A DNA stretch of 64,000 bases, taken from positions 30,504,001-30,568,000 of the forward strand of contig NC_077222.1 of assembly GCF_024763615.1 (NCBI RefSeq), given 5' to 3'. Origin of the DNA: Phlebotomus papatasi. Taxonomy: Eukaryota > Arthropoda > Insecta > Diptera > Psychodidae. Positions 1 to 10,048 of this stretch are shown here, one piece after another (within the stretch, counting starts at the first letter, position 1; each line of letters opens with the position of its first letter). Below the pieces are notes generated by a model. That model saw only the letters and a program-made list of their open reading frames with translations. It did not search any database and was not told the DNA's origin. Position numbers and translations under genes: made by a program.

Positions 1-1002
1 TAACACTGTGCAACGATGATTTTGTCCCTGGGTTCTCATGCTATTTTTTCTATTGCTAGGGTCAAATGATTTACGAAAATACTTATCATTTTGATTTCAT
101 TTGGATTTTGCGCCTAGTATTTAGGAAAAACCGTTTTTGCCGTTTTTTGACATCTGGGTGCCTATATCTCCGATTCTGCTGAACCGATTTATTTCTCACT
201 ATGGAATAATTTGTTGTCCTTTATATGCCCGATAAATCCTCTGAACAGATGAAGTTCGTACAACTGACACCAGAGGCGCTGTAGTCTCAAATATATCAGA
301 AAACATGGAAAAATCGAACTTTTTAGCAACTTTGATCAAAAATATCTCGAAAACTAGGACTGTCCCTAACAATCTGTTTTGTGGGTTTGATAGAGAATTT
401 AATCAGCTACATTTTCGTCCATGTACAACTTTTCTCTCAGATTGTTTTTTAACCTCGATATTGAAGTTCAAACGAAAAACGAGCACTCAGCCAACTAAAT
501 GAAACCTTTACAATTTCGAGTGTTATTGTTTTTTTTCCTTGCAATTAGGCAGTACAAGCTTTTATTATATTATTTAATACTTAAATATTGATATTATGGT
601 GATTTTTATATGACATTTTAATTTTTTTTAATATTATTTTATTACTTGGAAACTTGTATAAAACTTTAACGTATGTGATATACATAGAGTAACAATTACA
701 AGTTCAAAAACTAGTTTTAAATTTATTTCGACGGAAATCACGTAATTATGAGGTTTAAATTGTAGGATTGTAGATAAATGTAGGAAAATTTTTCAAAGAA
801 TTATAAAAAGAAATGAATTTAGAAAAAGGATTTTTTGCAAAGTTGTTTGAAACAATTTCAATCCGTTATGAATCGGTAATGAACCGGTTATAAAATGATA
901 AGCAATTTTTTCCGACAATCAATCAAATTACTATTTAGTGGGAAGTTTTAAGTGATTTATGAATCACGGTTAAAAACCGGTAAAAGGCAAACGATGTAAA
1001 AG
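1..1002. other. GIPC intron, no gene
   Basis: AT-rich sequence downstream of GIPC exon 2 in transcript direction, so intronic. No ORF with coding character was found. From about 840 to 990 it carries a diverged copy of a dispersed repeat recognisable by clustered CGGTTATGAA/AACCGGTT words, which recur near 6690, 7860, 19370, 40590 and 56950. Confidence 0.6.
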
Positions 1003-1004
1003 TA

Positions 1005-1219
1005 GGGGAAAGTACTCTCCCTTCGAACGTTCATGCCTTCGAATAATGTTAATTTTCTTTTAGTTCTCCTAAGAGACTTAAACATTTCTATTAAGTATTA
1101 GTTAGCTTATTATCAATTATTGATAATTATGTGATAATCATGTGCCAGTCTTTTAGGAAAAGTAAAAGAAATTCACATTATTCGAAGGCATGAACGTTCG
1201 AAGGAAGAGTACTTTCCCC
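1005..1219. mobile_element. MITE of the GGGGAA family, TA-flanked
   Basis: A near-perfect inverted repeat of about 75 bp per arm (GGGGAAAGTACTC... at both ends) encloses a short AT-rich centre. The target TA is present on both sides (1003-1004 and 1220-1221). There is no coding capacity. Ends and size fit a Tc1/mariner-type non-autonomous element. It lies only about 40 bp downstream of the GIPC exon 2 donor site. Confidence 0.85.
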
Positions 1220-1257
1220 TAGAAAAAGTTTGAGTTGAAATGTTAAAATATATTTAC

Positions 1258-1740
1258 CTCATCCTCAATTGCGGCACTTCCGTTGGACTTGAACCTGAGG
1301 GTCTCCTTCCCACTTCCGTAACCCTTTGACTTCCCCGCCTTCCCGCCTCCGCCTCGTGGTCCAATACCCTGAAAGCCACTCGTCATGGGTTCCACGAGTC
1401 TCAGTGTAAATGTTGTTCCTGTACTAATATCTTTGAGCATCCTGGCCACCTCGTAGTGCCTCTTGCCTACCACATTCACCCCATCCAGTCGCTCAATGTG
1501 ATCGCCAATCTTAATATGCGGAATTCGATCGATGACACTGCCCTCCTTTATTCTCTTGATAAAGGCATACCCAGCTCCATTGTCCGTTATCGTGAGCCCG
1601 AGGGCATCCTCTGACTTTTCAATCTCTATCTCTTTCGGACGGCCTTTCCGGTGTGCAAAAATGAAGTCATCCAGCCCTATTTGACCTCCCAGCAGCTTCG
1701 ACATGTCGATTTTGTGGGAATTCAGTGTGCAGAAGAGAAT
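1258..1740 (-). CDS. kermit: GIPC/kermit exon 2: GH1 end and PDZ domain
   Basis: Internal exon of 161 codons. GIPC proteins are cytoplasmic PDZ adaptors that bind membrane-receptor tails through PDZ and myosin VI through the C-terminal GH2 region, linking cargo to endocytic transport. The reading starts ILFCTLNSHK and continues SKLLGGQIGLDDFIFAH, typical of the GIPC GH1 region. The PDZ domain spans about residues 140-215 of the predicted protein, with the carboxylate-binding loop LGLTITDNG and the GIPC-typical GYAFIKRIKEGSVIDRI. After PDZ come a glycine/lysine-rich linker (PRGGGGKAGKSKG) and the start of the GIPC linker LRF. The acceptor is TTTCAG at 1741-1746 and the donor GTAAAT at 1252-1257; both borders are phase 0. 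The GH2 domain is not in the window, so the gene continues past the left edge. Family assignment is confident; function is by homology. Confidence 0.95.
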
Positions 1741-2239
1741 CTGAAATTTTATAGAAAAGAGAGAGAATTACTAAAATGAATCAACATTTGTTCTATTATG
1801 TTCAACAATGGTGGATTCTTTTCCTCTTCTATTGTATCCTCCGGTGTCTACTTTTCATTGAAAACCACAACGAATAATTGGTAATAAAATGAAAATTGCT
1901 TCTATGTTATAATACAAATAAATCTCTCTAAATTCTCTGCTTGATGTGATATTTCTTTCCTTCTTCTTTCACTGGCAGGTTCCCTTTTTTTCAGCATGAG
2001 ATTTACAATCACCTGTCTCCACATTGCACATGTTATTTTCTGTTTTATCTACGCCCCTCTTGTTTTATTGTCCAATCTCGCTCTACACGCAATGCGCAGA
2101 GAGATGATCGACAATTCAACTCATTTTCAGAATTTCCTGAAAGATTCATTCCTTTCAGAGAATATAGCGCAATGAATTAGAAATTTTAATTTATTATTTA
2201 AAATAAAAGAAATTATAATAAATGTCTTGTATAAAAAAC

Positions 2240-2271
2240 AAAGTGTCCCAGCTTTGCGAAGTGCTCGAACT
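2240..2271 (+). repeat. Dispersed GTCCCAGCTTTGCG motif, copy 1
   Basis: A 32 bp word (AAAGTGTCCCAGCTTTGCG followed by AAGTGCTCGAACT) that recurs at 6500-6531 in the same orientation and, more diverged, at 19878-19910 inverted. It is probably a conserved part of a decayed transposon family, since its surroundings are otherwise unique. The family is not identified. Confidence 0.6.
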
Positions 2272-3292
2272 AATTAAGAAAATTTTAAATAAGTGAAATA
2301 GATATCATATTAATTTTATAAAAGAATGTTAAGTGTTAATGCTAAAATCAAGACTAAAATTGAAATTGCTTAAATTGAAAGAAAATATTTAAATACTAGA
2401 ACCATTGTTCGAAAGTCAGAGATTTTACAAATTTTACTTTGGGGGCTTAGGAAAATTAAAATGTTTGCAGTTTTAACTCATATTCTTTATTAATCTTTAT
2501 CAAGATTTTATGAATAAATGAAAAGATTTTATGAAAACAGGAAAAAATTAAAATTTAAACACTGAAAAATATATATTACATTCATATTTTAAGAAATTGA
2601 TAAAGTTTGATAGTGACATTGTACCGTTTACATATGTGTTAATTTTGAAAAGGTTTTAAATCGGTCAATTTTTCCGGGTCTTTGTAGGTTTGTTTAGTGT
2701 TAAAGGAGATTGCAAGCTGAAGAGCTTCAAAGTATTACTTTTAAAATCTTACGGCCATCAGACCTATATGACGTTCATCAATATATGATTCAAGGGGTTA
2801 TATTTATTACTAAAAACAACAGCATATTTTTCACTTATCATTTTTTTAAACGTTATAAAAATTAATTTAATTCAAGCTATTAAAAATAATAAAAGCCCAA
2901 AATTTTCGCTATACATATTTTCTCAAATTTTCATTTAAAATTTTAAAAACTCACCCTCTTAGATCCGATTTTCAGAGAACTTTTTGAAAAAAAACTTACT
3001 TTTTCTATGGAAAAGATTTCTTACAGTAGTTTCATTTGAAATCAAAAAACTAAATATTTCCTGCTGGCTGATGAGTTCAATTAATCCTTGAACAAAGCCG
3101 ATTTTTGATTTGGAAAAAAATGAAATTTGGATTTTTGGGAGAATTTTATACAAAAAAAAACTATTTTGTCGCATTTTACACTAAGTTTTGTTTTGTAGAA
3201 TAAGTTCTGATTAAGTAAACATAAAATCCTTCATTCAAGGACTAGTTTATTTAATCAGCTAACAGGAAATATTATATTATAAAAAATTATTA

Positions 3293-4187
3293 CTCCCTCC
3301 GTTCCGAAATAAGTCGTACGTTTGGAAAAAATTCTTGTTCCGAAATAAGTCATACGTTTGGGAAAAATTGGGATTAAGGCAAAGTTTGTTGGTAAATGTT
3401 TTGTGTATCAACAATTATCTCTTGTAAAGAACTATTGCTAATGTCCAGTACTAAAATTAAGGTCCAGTCTTGATGGTAAGTTGAGGAACGAATGTCTTAA
3501 AAATGTCTTATTTTTGGCGTTTTATTTTCAATCCAAAATAGTGCAGAATGGTGAGAGATACAGACTTGGGACCTTCGGGGGACCCCCCCATAAGTTGATC
3601 CTGGGACCATTAATATGTCCTTCATTTTGCCCCCTTCCCCTCCAAAATTATGTTTTTTGGGATTGCTCGAAAACACGTCGTGCGATTTTTTCTTCAATTC
3701 TGGATATGTTTTAGAGAAACATATAAATTATCCCAGGGTCAACTTATGGGGGGTCCGCTGAAGGTCTTAAGTCCCTATCTCCCACCATTTAGCACCCAGA
3801 TATTCGAAAACATAAAAAAGGATGTTCTTTTTATTGCTTATTCTGCAAAATTTGAGCAATAAAAAATGTCATATCGGTAATAACTGTTGAGCTCTACTTG
3901 TGCATACTAAAAATTTAGAACAAATTCTAGGCTGTAACGTTAATCACAGGCCATTTTTGAGTAATTAACTATCTACCGGAGATCTTTGAAAAAAAAAACG
4001 CGAAAAATGGGCAACTTCGACATATCGATTCCTCAACTTACCATCGTGATAGGATCCCCATATTATCCCTGAACATGGAGGATAGTTCATACACAAGATA
4101 TTTGCAAATAACAAAAACATTCTCTGAAACCATTCCTTAATCCCTAATTTTTCGCCAAACGTACGACTTATTTCGGAACGGAGGGAG
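3293..4187. mobile_element. Stowaway-like TA element with CTCCCTCCGTT ends
   Basis: An 895 bp element flanked by TA on both sides. Its terminal inverted repeats begin CTCCCTCCGTTCCGAAATAA, run about 34 bp and end in ACGTACGACTT-type sequence. The left end carries a second, internal copy of the same 25 bp (about 3338). Inside are two more nested inverted repeats: AAGTTGAGG near 3480 with its complement near 4035, and a GGGACC...CCCCATAAGTTGA arm near 3570 with its complement near 3735. There is no transposase. The terminal sequence matches, from memory, the consensus ends of plant Stowaway MITEs mobilised by mariner-like transposases; seeing it in an insect is unexpected. Confidence 0.85.
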
Positions 4188-4787
4188 TATTAAATAATAA
4201 TATAATAATAAAATAAAATAAATATTAATAATTATAATAAAAATTATATTATTATAAATATTATATAAAAATCTTGTCCACCGACAAATGAGGTTAAAAA
4301 AAATCTCCTAAAATCGTTTGAATTTTTGAATTTTTCAATTAAAAATTTCAGAAAATTTAATATGAATATTGGACTTTAAAATGCCTTAGAGTTTGAATTA
4401 AGTAAATTTTTATTATGCTGAAAAAAAACGCTCTTCTTCAGTTTTCTTGACCAACGTAATTTCTTAACAGCTTTAATATCTTAAAGGACGACTTTTTTTG
4501 AAAAAAAAATTTAAAATGGTTATATTAAAGGAAAATGGTTATTTAGATATTAAAAAATATTTATTAGTTTTTTTTTAGAAACTTAATACCTTAGGAACTG
4601 GACCAAGTCTCTAGCCTTAAGACCATTTCAGATTATCTTATGTGCTGCATAGACCTATGGCTTAACGTAATTATAATCAAAATAATGATTAACCTACATT
4701 CCTATCAATTTCCTCTCTCGGACTTCATCTCTCAATTTAAGTCGTAATTCTGTCTACGAAATAACAGGTCCAAATAAATAGAATCAT

Positions 4788-4940
4788 GTTCATCCTTGAA
4801 AATATTTAGCCTGTTAAATTTGACAATGGGTCCAGAAAAGAGAAAATATATAGGTACAGTTTGAGAAGATCCTTTACCGCTAAATTTTACGTGCTAAATA
4901 TTCTTAAGGATCAGCCTAAGTGTATTTTAAGACTCAAGTC
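4788..4940. repeat. Degenerate palindromic element, copy 1
   Basis: Left part CATCCTTGAAAATATTTAGC and right part GCTAAATATTCTTAAGGATC form imperfect inverted arms about 50 bp long. The same arms occur at 34769-34950, where they are better preserved. Interpreted as a decayed MITE. Confidence 0.6.
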
Positions 4941-4944
4941 TCTT

Positions 4945-6495
4945 GCAAAGATTTTTATATGTATATGTTGTGTATAAAATAGCATCAATGACAAGAAAAT
5001 ATTTTTCTGGTCATTAAGGGAAAAGCAAGAAATAGAATAATTTTCCATATTTCGTGATCTTTTAACGATTTTGTGTATTATTTTAATATAACATTTAAAA
5101 AAAAACAAGAGCGAGAAATTGTGAAAAATTTCTTTAAAGAAATCTAGAAAATTTTTCAAAAACTAACGAGTTTCGTTTGTGTTTTATATCTTTTTCAGGA
5201 GAAAATTTAAGTAAAACTTTTATCTCGCACGATTGAAATGGAAGATAAAAGAGTTTTAAGGATTACCTTATTTTTATTTCCACGAAGAAATTTACAAATT
5301 TTTCCAAAACACTCAATATAGTTTGCTTCCATTGTTTTCACCATTTAATTGTTTTAATATCCCTGCTCTATACTTTATAAATTTAATTCTTACATGAAAT
5401 GTTCTATCGATTTTTCTTGCAAATTTATTCGAACCCAATCATGTTGCTGCCCTTATTCCTATCAAACCATGTTTTATTTTAGGTGAAATAGAAAAAGTTA
5501 AGAGACTCTGAGTAATTTAACAGATTTAGGAAATTCTTGCTTTTAAATACATTGCATTTCTCTTGAATTTTATTACCTTTCCCCATATTTTTAAATAGAA
5601 TATGTTTCCAAATGACATCATTTTACAAAAACTTAAAATGCAATTTGTTTAACATAAAAATGCTTAACAATAGTTTCGAAATAGCATTCCTGCGTAAAGA
5701 TCAAGCTTAATACATTGTCTCTCTGCTTTCGCCCTCTATTTTCTCTCAAATACAGAAAAATTCATGTTAAGCACATAGTGCGTTATATGTTAGAACACAT
5801 TGTGTGTGTTTATTGTATTTAGTCAACGGTGCGAACCGCATGTTGCTGGAAGAAAACAATTGGAATTTTGAATATTTTATATATATAAATACATAGACAT
5901 TATGTTATTACTGCGGGAAAGATACAGAATTAGAATGGGAGAGTATAAAATTTAACTATATATTATGTAGGTAGGAGTGAAGCCTAAAATTGTGGTGCAT
6001 TTTTATAGAAAATTCTTCCATGTAGCTACTTTTAAAATAATAGGCAATTGCCAAGGGGAGATTTTTTTTTTGAGGAAATTTAGTCATAACCTGACAATTT
6101 TTGTATAGAGGAAATTGTGAACGAGGAAAATAGGTGGAACATTAATAATTTAATCAGCAGTTTGTTATCTAAACGACATGTGATAAGAGCAAGTCTATTG
6201 GCAATGCGGGAGTTATTTTATCGCTGAATAAGTGTCTTATTGTTGAAAATTGATTTCGTTGACTATATATACAAGGATTCACAAACAACCATTACTGCTC
6301 GCTCTTCGTCTATATATAATAAGTATTCTGCAAATTGCACAACTTTACGCCTCTTTCCCACAAAATTAGTTTTACCAAGTTTATTAAAATAATATATACG
6401 GACTCAAGTTTACGAATGAATCTCGTGTAAAATTTCTTTTTAACTTTTCAGTTTTATTACTTTAAAGTGTTGCTTTTAATTAAAAAACAAAGAAA
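4945..6495. other. No recognisable feature
   Basis: AT-rich intron sequence. I saw no exon, RNA gene or well-formed repeat apart from short AT microsatellite tracts near 5880 and 6260. Confidence 0.5.
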
Positions 6496-6499
6496 TGGC

Positions 6500-6531
6500 A
6501 AAGCGTCCCAGCTTTGCGGAGTGCTCGAACT
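6500..6531 (+). repeat. Dispersed GTCCCAGCTTTGCG motif, copy 2
   Basis: Same 32 bp word as at 2240-2271, differing at two positions, in the same orientation. See that entry for the interpretation. Confidence 0.6.
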
Positions 6532-7169
6532 CACGAGAAAGAGTTATCCGTGTATTATCTTTTCGCATGCTTTTTAAATTAAAAAATCCATACAGAAATA
6601 AGAAATTGCTTAAGACAAGTAAGTTTTAGAATATTTTAGCATGAATAACAAATAAAAAAGTAAATCCGAGAAAGGTAAATGATTTACGGGTATATTATCG
6701 ATTCATGACCGATTATATCCGGTGCAGTCGGATTGAAAATTTTAAAATTTTTCGAAAAATAATCCAAATTCAAACAAATCGGTTAAGAAATAGGCCCTAA
6801 AGAGTGGTTAAACTTTGATCTCCAAAAATTCGATATTGAAATGGTATTCGAACATATAGGTGTTCATGGACAAAATATTTGTCTTGACTATCTCTAAAAC
6901 TTATTCGAACATGAAAGACATTATAGGAGTCGTTTTCGAAATAAACCAAAAAACACGGGTTTGAAGGGAAGGGAGGGCAGTGTTGGGAAAAAGTGAAAAA
7001 GACTGTCCTAGATAATGTTGACTTATGGGAGAGTCGTCGAATACCGGAAGTCGATATCTCTTACCGTTTGGCCTCTAGCCGTGTCACAAGTTGCAAAAAA
7101 AGGGGCTTATATAACTGCTCTCTCTGTGACTTCGAGCTCAGATTGGGCTTCAACTTTCCCATTGTGTAT

Positions 7170-7395
7170 TCCCAAAAAGTGGTCTTTAGACTAGAGGTTT
7201 AGCCCAGTTTTCTAAGGTCTCAAAATCCTACATATCGAGCAATTTGCTTGTTTTTTTGAGAAGCTAATATGTCAATTATATTTAATAATCCAATTCTTAG
7301 TTAAGTTTTTTCCAAGAAATCGTGATTGATAAGAAATTATAGTAATTAAGCCATATGGTTAATCCTTAGGTTTGAAGCCTGTATAACTCCCTAAA
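7170..7395 (+). repeat. Dispersed 210 bp repeat, copy 1
   Basis: Begins GGTCTTTAGACTAGAGGTTTAG and ends near AGGTTTGAAGCCTGTATAAC. It aligns along its whole length with 7965-8180 (same strand) and with 56270-56505 (inverted). Upstream (6990-7080) is an ACTTATGGGAGAGTCGTCGA arm related to the GGGACC/CCCCATAAGT sequences near 3570, 7660 and 19080. It is part of a larger, highly decayed transposon family with no open reading frame left. Confidence 0.7.
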
Positions 7396-7639
7396 GATAA
7401 AATAGGCATGGCTAAAAATTTTGTCTTGCCTTCGACTGATTTTTACTGCTCGAATTCCACAGAGAGAGCAATATATATAACCTTGATTTTGAGTAATATA
7501 TATACACATTTTGCCTCTTTATCCCCCAAAGGGGGCGTATTTTACTAAAATTTTGGAAATCTAAAGGATATTCCTTTGTTTTTCGTCTGTCTGTTCGCCC
7601 GGCTGTCGTCAGCTCTAGAGTTCGAACGGTTAGAGACAG

Positions 7640-7880
7640 TGATTTGGAATTTTCGGTGGACCCCCATAAGTCGAACCTTACTTTTCCCCCGCCTCTTCTT
7701 CCCTTCATAATCATGTTTTTCTTCCATTTTTGGATTTTGGTTACCCAGGAGATTTTTCAAGGTCAAAGGCTAAAAAGTTTCTAAAAATCATATTTCTAAA
7801 CTGAATGGTATCAGGTTTATGTTTGTTGGAAAGGTATTCCAATTCCTGAACTGATTCCATTCACTTATGAACCGGCTGAA
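7640..7880 (+). repeat. Dispersed repeat with GGACCCCCATAAGT and GGAAAGGT blocks
   Basis: Ordered blocks (GTGGACCCCCATAAGTCGA, then a C-rich tract, ATCATGTTTTT, AAGGTCAAAGGCT and GTTGGAAAGGTATTCCAATT) recur in part at 3560-3670 and more completely at 19060-19375; the last blocks recur at 40550-40620 and 56825-56970. The shared block order indicates copies of one transposon family. No protein is recognisable. Confidence 0.6.
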
Positions 7881-7970
7881 TCAAATTCAGGATCTTTCAC
7901 GGGAGCACTTTGGGATTGACTACAAACACCTCCCTAAAGTGGCGGAGGATCGGCAAGCATGGGCTGCTAA
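7877..7970 (+). pseudogene. Fragment of a non-LTR retrotransposon ORF end
   Basis: CTGAATCAAATTCAGGATCT through GGCAAGCATGGGCTGCTAAA parallels 17265-17365 and the complement of 14500-14600. The readable parts (LNQIQ, then DRQAWAAK in the best copy) resemble the C-terminal tails seen after the reverse transcriptase of some LINE families (GRPRxxWLxxI ... DRxxWR). It is heavily decayed, and the assignment is tentative. Confidence 0.4.
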
Positions 7971-8180
7971 AACGATCTTCAGACTAGAAGTTTAGCCCCG
8001 TTCCTGAAGTTCTCAAAACCCTAAATAGCAACCAATTTTATTGCTTTTTCAGAATCTTATAGATCACTTGTCCTTAATAATCCAATTCTAAGTTATTTTT
8101 TCCAAGAAATCTTAATTGATAAGAATTTAGAGCAGTTAAGCCATAATGGCTAACTCTTCAGTCTGAAGCCCGTATAACCT
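7965..8180 (+). repeat. Dispersed 210 bp repeat, copy 2
   Basis: Direct copy of 7170-7395, diverged by substitutions and small gaps; starts CGATCTTCAGACTAGAAGTT and ends TCTGAAGCCCGTATAACC. The two copies are 0.8 kb apart and separated by the LINE-like fragment. Confidence 0.7.
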
Positions 8181-8249
8181 GAATGTCATAAGCCGGAAAC
8201 CCCAATAGCGATATGCGGTTGAAAAGAATGATGGTGATGCCACTAGGTC

Positions 8250-8335
8250 GGATTCATTGTAGGAATATGGGAAAAATATGAAGTGTTCGAAGCTAGAGTA
8301 TGTGCGGAGCTTGAAAGACTTCCCCTATATTAACA
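8250..8335 (+). repeat. Half of a GGGGAA-family element
   Basis: GGAATATGGGAAAAATATGA, then AAGTGTTCGAAGC and GACTTCCCCTA, match the right arm of the complete element at 32337-32515 and the fragment at 14700-14770. No facing left arm was found, so this is a truncated copy. Confidence 0.6.
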
Positions 8336-8411
8336 GGATATCAAATCAAATCAGAAGTTTGGAAATTTTGTAGTTTATTTTTTTTTTAATTTTTTTTTGA
8401 AATGGGGGCAT

Positions 8412-8674
8412 TCAATTTGTCAAGTGGTGGAGCACTCGCTCTATGATGCAAGTGTCCCGGGTTCGAATCCCCTTTAGGTCACCAGGAATTATTCTGGCGT
8501 TAAAGGTGTTCGGATTGCATCCAGTGAGCTTCACTGCACTTGATTCCACGGGCATGGGACTGACAATCTCATCCCGTACAAGAAAAAATAATAATGCATG
8601 TCTATAGAAATCCCCTTGCGGGAAGGCCTTGTTCCTTCATGGAATGCTGTGCCAGCAATATTATTATTATTATC
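8412..8674 (+). mobile_element. tRNA-derived SINE
   Basis: The head looks like a tRNA promoter. A box A-like segment (AAGTGGTGGAGCACT, near 8422-8436) is followed by a near-perfect box B (GGGTTCGAATCCCC, 8459-8472). A tRNA-unrelated body follows (about 190 bp), and the element ends in an ATT repeat (8660-8674), the tail type seen in several insect SINEs. It would be transcribed by RNA polymerase III and mobilised by a partner LINE. The stems of a functional tRNA do not form, so it is not annotated as one. Confidence 0.75.
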
Positions 8675-8689
8675 AAATAGTTACGGAAA

Positions 8690-10045
8690 AAATATTTTTG
8701 CCAGCAAGAAATTATATTCGACGAGTAAAAAAATATAATCATAAATAAAATAAAATTAAAAGCGTATATAAATATAAATAAATTTTATCAAGATAATGAA
8801 ATATCTGAAATGGTTATGTAGAAAATGAAAAATTTTTAATGCTCTCAAACTCAAAGTTATATAAATTCAATGCTGATCAAATTATTTTTTACTGACAAAA
8901 ACTGCACATAAAATTTATATGTTTATGGAAATTTTTATTATTTGTGTTGAAAAATTTTACAGTTTCTGTGACAAACTTTTTAATGGAAAACAGTTTGAAG
9001 ATCTCTTGAATATAACATCTTGATAACATAACGAATTTCACAGATATAATTTGTTTACAAAAGAATGTGATCTACGAATCTAAAATGTTTTAAAGGCAAT
9101 TGAAAAGTCTATTATCTCATATTGGTGTTTGTGGCTTATGATATCACCTCTCTGAATTAATGTATGACAAATTACTCGTATTGTGTTAAGAGCATTGTAA
9201 ATCTCACTATGCTTTTGTTCTTCTAGAATTTTCAATGAATTTTAAAATTGTCAGCTGAAAGTACTTTCCTACTTTGTCCAATTCTGGTCATTTGGAGATT
9301 AAAAGTAGAAATTCAAAATTGGCTTATGGGAATCAGCCTACATTGAAGCCTCAGCATTTCTCTTTGCATATGAAAATAAAGTGACCCCACAATTGGAGGG
9401 GAAAGAAGTAAAGTTTATACACAGTTCATTCACACTCTCGGATGCAAATTTCAACAAATGGATCATGTTATTAAGGCGGAAAAGTGCTGAAGTGTTCGTT
9501 GATGGGTGAAACTTCTGCTGTGTGATTGTTTAAAATATACATTTTAACAAAAATACTTTAACTGTTTCAAATTTTTTTCTCATCGTCAGCAATGGATAGA
9601 CTTCTATGTCGCTCTTTGGCTTATAGTAATATTTTTTGCGAGAAAGTTTCTGTCTCTTAAACTTTACAATCTGGAACATCTTTTTCCATGACCAAAAAAA
9701 AATTGAAGAAGAATACGGAATTTCACGGAAATGTACCATTTCGAATAAATTGCAAAGATTAGAGACAAAGTGAAACTTTCAAAAATGTTGTCTAAGAAGT
9801 TTTAAAAGTTGCAAAACACATCTTCAGCCTAAAGAAAAATTCGAATTTTCACACCTCCTACCCAACAATGCTGCAATGTACAAAATTTTCGGCTATTACA
9901 TAAAATGTAGCAATTTTAATAACAAAAGTAATAAAACATTTATTTATTGAATATTAGAATAAAATATTTATGGTCTGAAAATTAGCAATATTTTAAATTG
10001 TGGTCAATGATATAAAATATTAAATTCAAATTTCCCACTAATATA
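8690..10045. other. No recognisable feature
   Basis: AT-rich intron. Short ORFs (for example 9530-9739 on the minus strand) have no recognisable domain and read like random translation. Nothing else stands out. Confidence 0.5.
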
Positions 10046-10048
10046 ATA

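Noticed and set aside
7412..7766. Overlapping minus-strand ORFs of 73 and 100 codons
   Set aside because: They lie in a dispersed transposon repeat whose other copies (3560, 19080) do not keep the frames.
8420..8475. Functional tRNA gene
   Set aside because: Box B is excellent, but the acceptor and anticodon stems do not pair and a SINE body with ATT tail follows.
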